From NCBI GenBank assembly GCA_946404295.1, contig CAMJDE010000061.1, positions 1 to 8,532 of the forward strand: 8,532 nt of DNA, given 5' to 3'. Position 1 is the first letter of the stretch; each line of letters begins with the position of its first letter. Position numbers and translations under genes: made by a program. The notes under the pieces are model-generated. The model made no database searches, was not told where the DNA came from, and saw only the letters and a list, made by a program, of their open reading frames with translations. Positions 7,584 through 8,532 of the stretch are shown piece by piece. The stretch comes from an uncultured Clostridia bacterium (lineage in GTDB: Bacteria > Bacillota > Clostridia > Oscillospirales > CAG-272).

Positions 7584-8532
7584 TCGAGAATATCAAGGAT
7601 ATCAAACCCATTTACCCCACCGAACCCTGGAAGATCACCGAACCCGCGTTCAAACCCGAAAACAATTACCGCAACGAGACGGTCTTCGTCCTCTCAAACG
7701 GGTATATCGGGATGCGCGGCACCTTCGAGGAGGGATACAAACTGCCGAAGGGGCAGGGTATGGAGGGCAGTTTCGTCAACGGGTTCTACGAGAGCGAGAC
7801 CATCCGCTACGGCGAGACTGCCTACGGCTTCGCCGACAAGACCCAGACCATGCTGAACGTCGCGAACGCAAAGATCATCCGTCTCTCGATCGACGGCGAG
7901 GAGTTCAGTCTGTTCGAGGGAACGCTCTCCGAATCGAAGCGGGTGCTCGATATGAAGACCGGGACGCTCTCGCGCTTCGTCCGCTGGACGTCGCCGAAGG
8001 GGAAGACGGTCGAGATCCGCTCGACCCGTCTCGTCTCGCTTACAAACAAGTACGCCGCTGCGATCGAATACGCGGTCACCCCGATCGATTTCGACGGCGA
8101 GATCACCTTGACCTCGGAGATCGACGGCGACGTTGAGAACAATACTAAGGAGAACAATTCCCGTATCGACTACGGCCCCTACGGGCGGGTGGTCCTGCCC
8201 GTCGACAGGAGATGCGATGGCGCCTTCTCGGCGCTCCGGCAGAAGTCGAAGAACACCGCGATCGGGATCGTTTCCGCGATGCGGAACGAGATCGATTTCG
8301 ACGCGGTCAAGGAGAGTTTGGACGACGAGTTCACGGTCTCGACCCGTTTCGCTTTCAAGGCGCGAAGGGGTAAGACCTATACGCTGACCAAGTATATCAC
8401 CTACGTCACCACCCGCGATTTCCCGGAAGAAAAACTCTACGACGCGGCGAAAACGATCCTTTCGGATCTTGCGTCCGACGGCTTCGGCGCTCTTGCCGAC
8501 GCGCAGAAAAAGTATCTCGACGAGTTCTGGGA
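7580..8532 (+). CDS. Glycoside hydrolase family 65 phosphorylase, N-terminal part
   Basis: The first 317 residues of a GH65 enzyme are present; the gene continues beyond the window. The family mostly performs reversible phosphorolysis of alpha-glucosides (maltose, kojibiose, nigerose, trehalose) to beta-glucose 1-phosphate, with some hydrolases. The visible part is the N-terminal beta-sandwich domain: WKITEPAF at 17-24, then NETVFVLSNGYIGMRGTFEE at 32-51 (the family hallmark), and VLDMKTGTLSRFVRW at about 121-135. It ends with LDEFW, the segment just before the (alpha/alpha)6 barrel. Catalytic Glu and phosphate-binding residues lie downstream, so phosphorylase versus hydrolase and the substrate cannot be decided. 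The start overlaps the previous stop (ATGA at 7580-7583) and is preceded by AGAGGA at 7568-7573. Phosphorolysis saves ATP and would suit an anaerobe. No signal peptide is seen, so the protein is cytoplasmic. Family usual length is about 750-780 residues. Confidence 0.92.
   Translation, partial: MIENIKDIKPIYPTEPWKITEPAFKPENNYRNETVFVLSNGYIGMRGTFEEGYKLPKGQGMEGSFVNGFYESETIRYGETAYGFADKTQTMLNVANAKIIRLSIDGEEFSLFEGTLSESKRVLDMKTGTLSRFVRWTSPKGKTVEIRSTRLVSLTNKYAAAIEYAVTPIDFDGEITLTSEIDGDVENNTKENNSRIDYGPYGRVVLPVDRRCDGAFSALRQKSKNTAIGIVSAMRNEIDFDAVKESLDDEFTVSTRFAFKARRGKTYTLTKYITYVTTRDFPEEKLYDAAKTILSDLASDGFGALADAQKKYLDEFW

Overview
The window is a tightly packed, GC-rich stretch (clearly above 55% GC by eye). 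All six genes lie on the + strand: two complete sugar-cleaving enzymes or enzyme-like proteins, a sugar isomerase, a single-chain electron transfer flavoprotein, and two genes cut by the window edges. Shine-Dalgarno sites of the AAAGGAG type, overlapping start/stop codons and soluble proteins without signal peptides fit an anaerobic Firmicutes/Clostridia-like bacterium with an intracellular glycan-utilisation operon. That assignment is inference from style and gene content; no rRNA or marker gene is present.

Layout. Positions 1-395 hold the C-terminal end of an FGGY-type (xylulokinase-like) sugar kinase. Positions 392-1804 encode a 470-residue fusion of the EtfB and EtfA halves of an electron transfer flavoprotein. 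Positions 1797-3203 encode an L-fucose/L-arabinose isomerase-family protein. Positions 3236-5566 encode a GH2 beta-galactosidase-like enzyme with a C-terminal DUF4982-type domain. Positions 5592-7583 encode a 663-residue protein that looks like a divergent relative of GH42 beta-galactosidases: it keeps a four-cysteine zinc-site pattern but has Asp where the acid/base Glu is expected. From 7580 to the window end runs the N-terminal domain of a GH65 phosphorylase/hydrolase, cut just before its catalytic barrel. The genes overlap by 4 or 8 bases or are separated by 25-32 bases. There is no room for an internal promoter or terminator between them, so one transcript is likely.

How they may work together. 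The GH2, GH42-like and GH65 proteins would break imported oligosaccharides in the cytoplasm. The isomerase and kinase would turn a released aldose into a ketose phosphate. The electron transfer flavoprotein is the odd member: such proteins carry electrons from a flavin dehydrogenase, and neither the dehydrogenase nor the electron acceptor is in the window. One possible link is oxidation of a pathway product such as lactate or glycolate. The most noteworthy points are the compact EtfB-EtfA fusion inside a sugar operon and the GH42-like protein with a preserved metal site but altered catalytic position. There are no RNA genes, mobile elements, CRISPR arrays or gene-free stretches over 300 bases.
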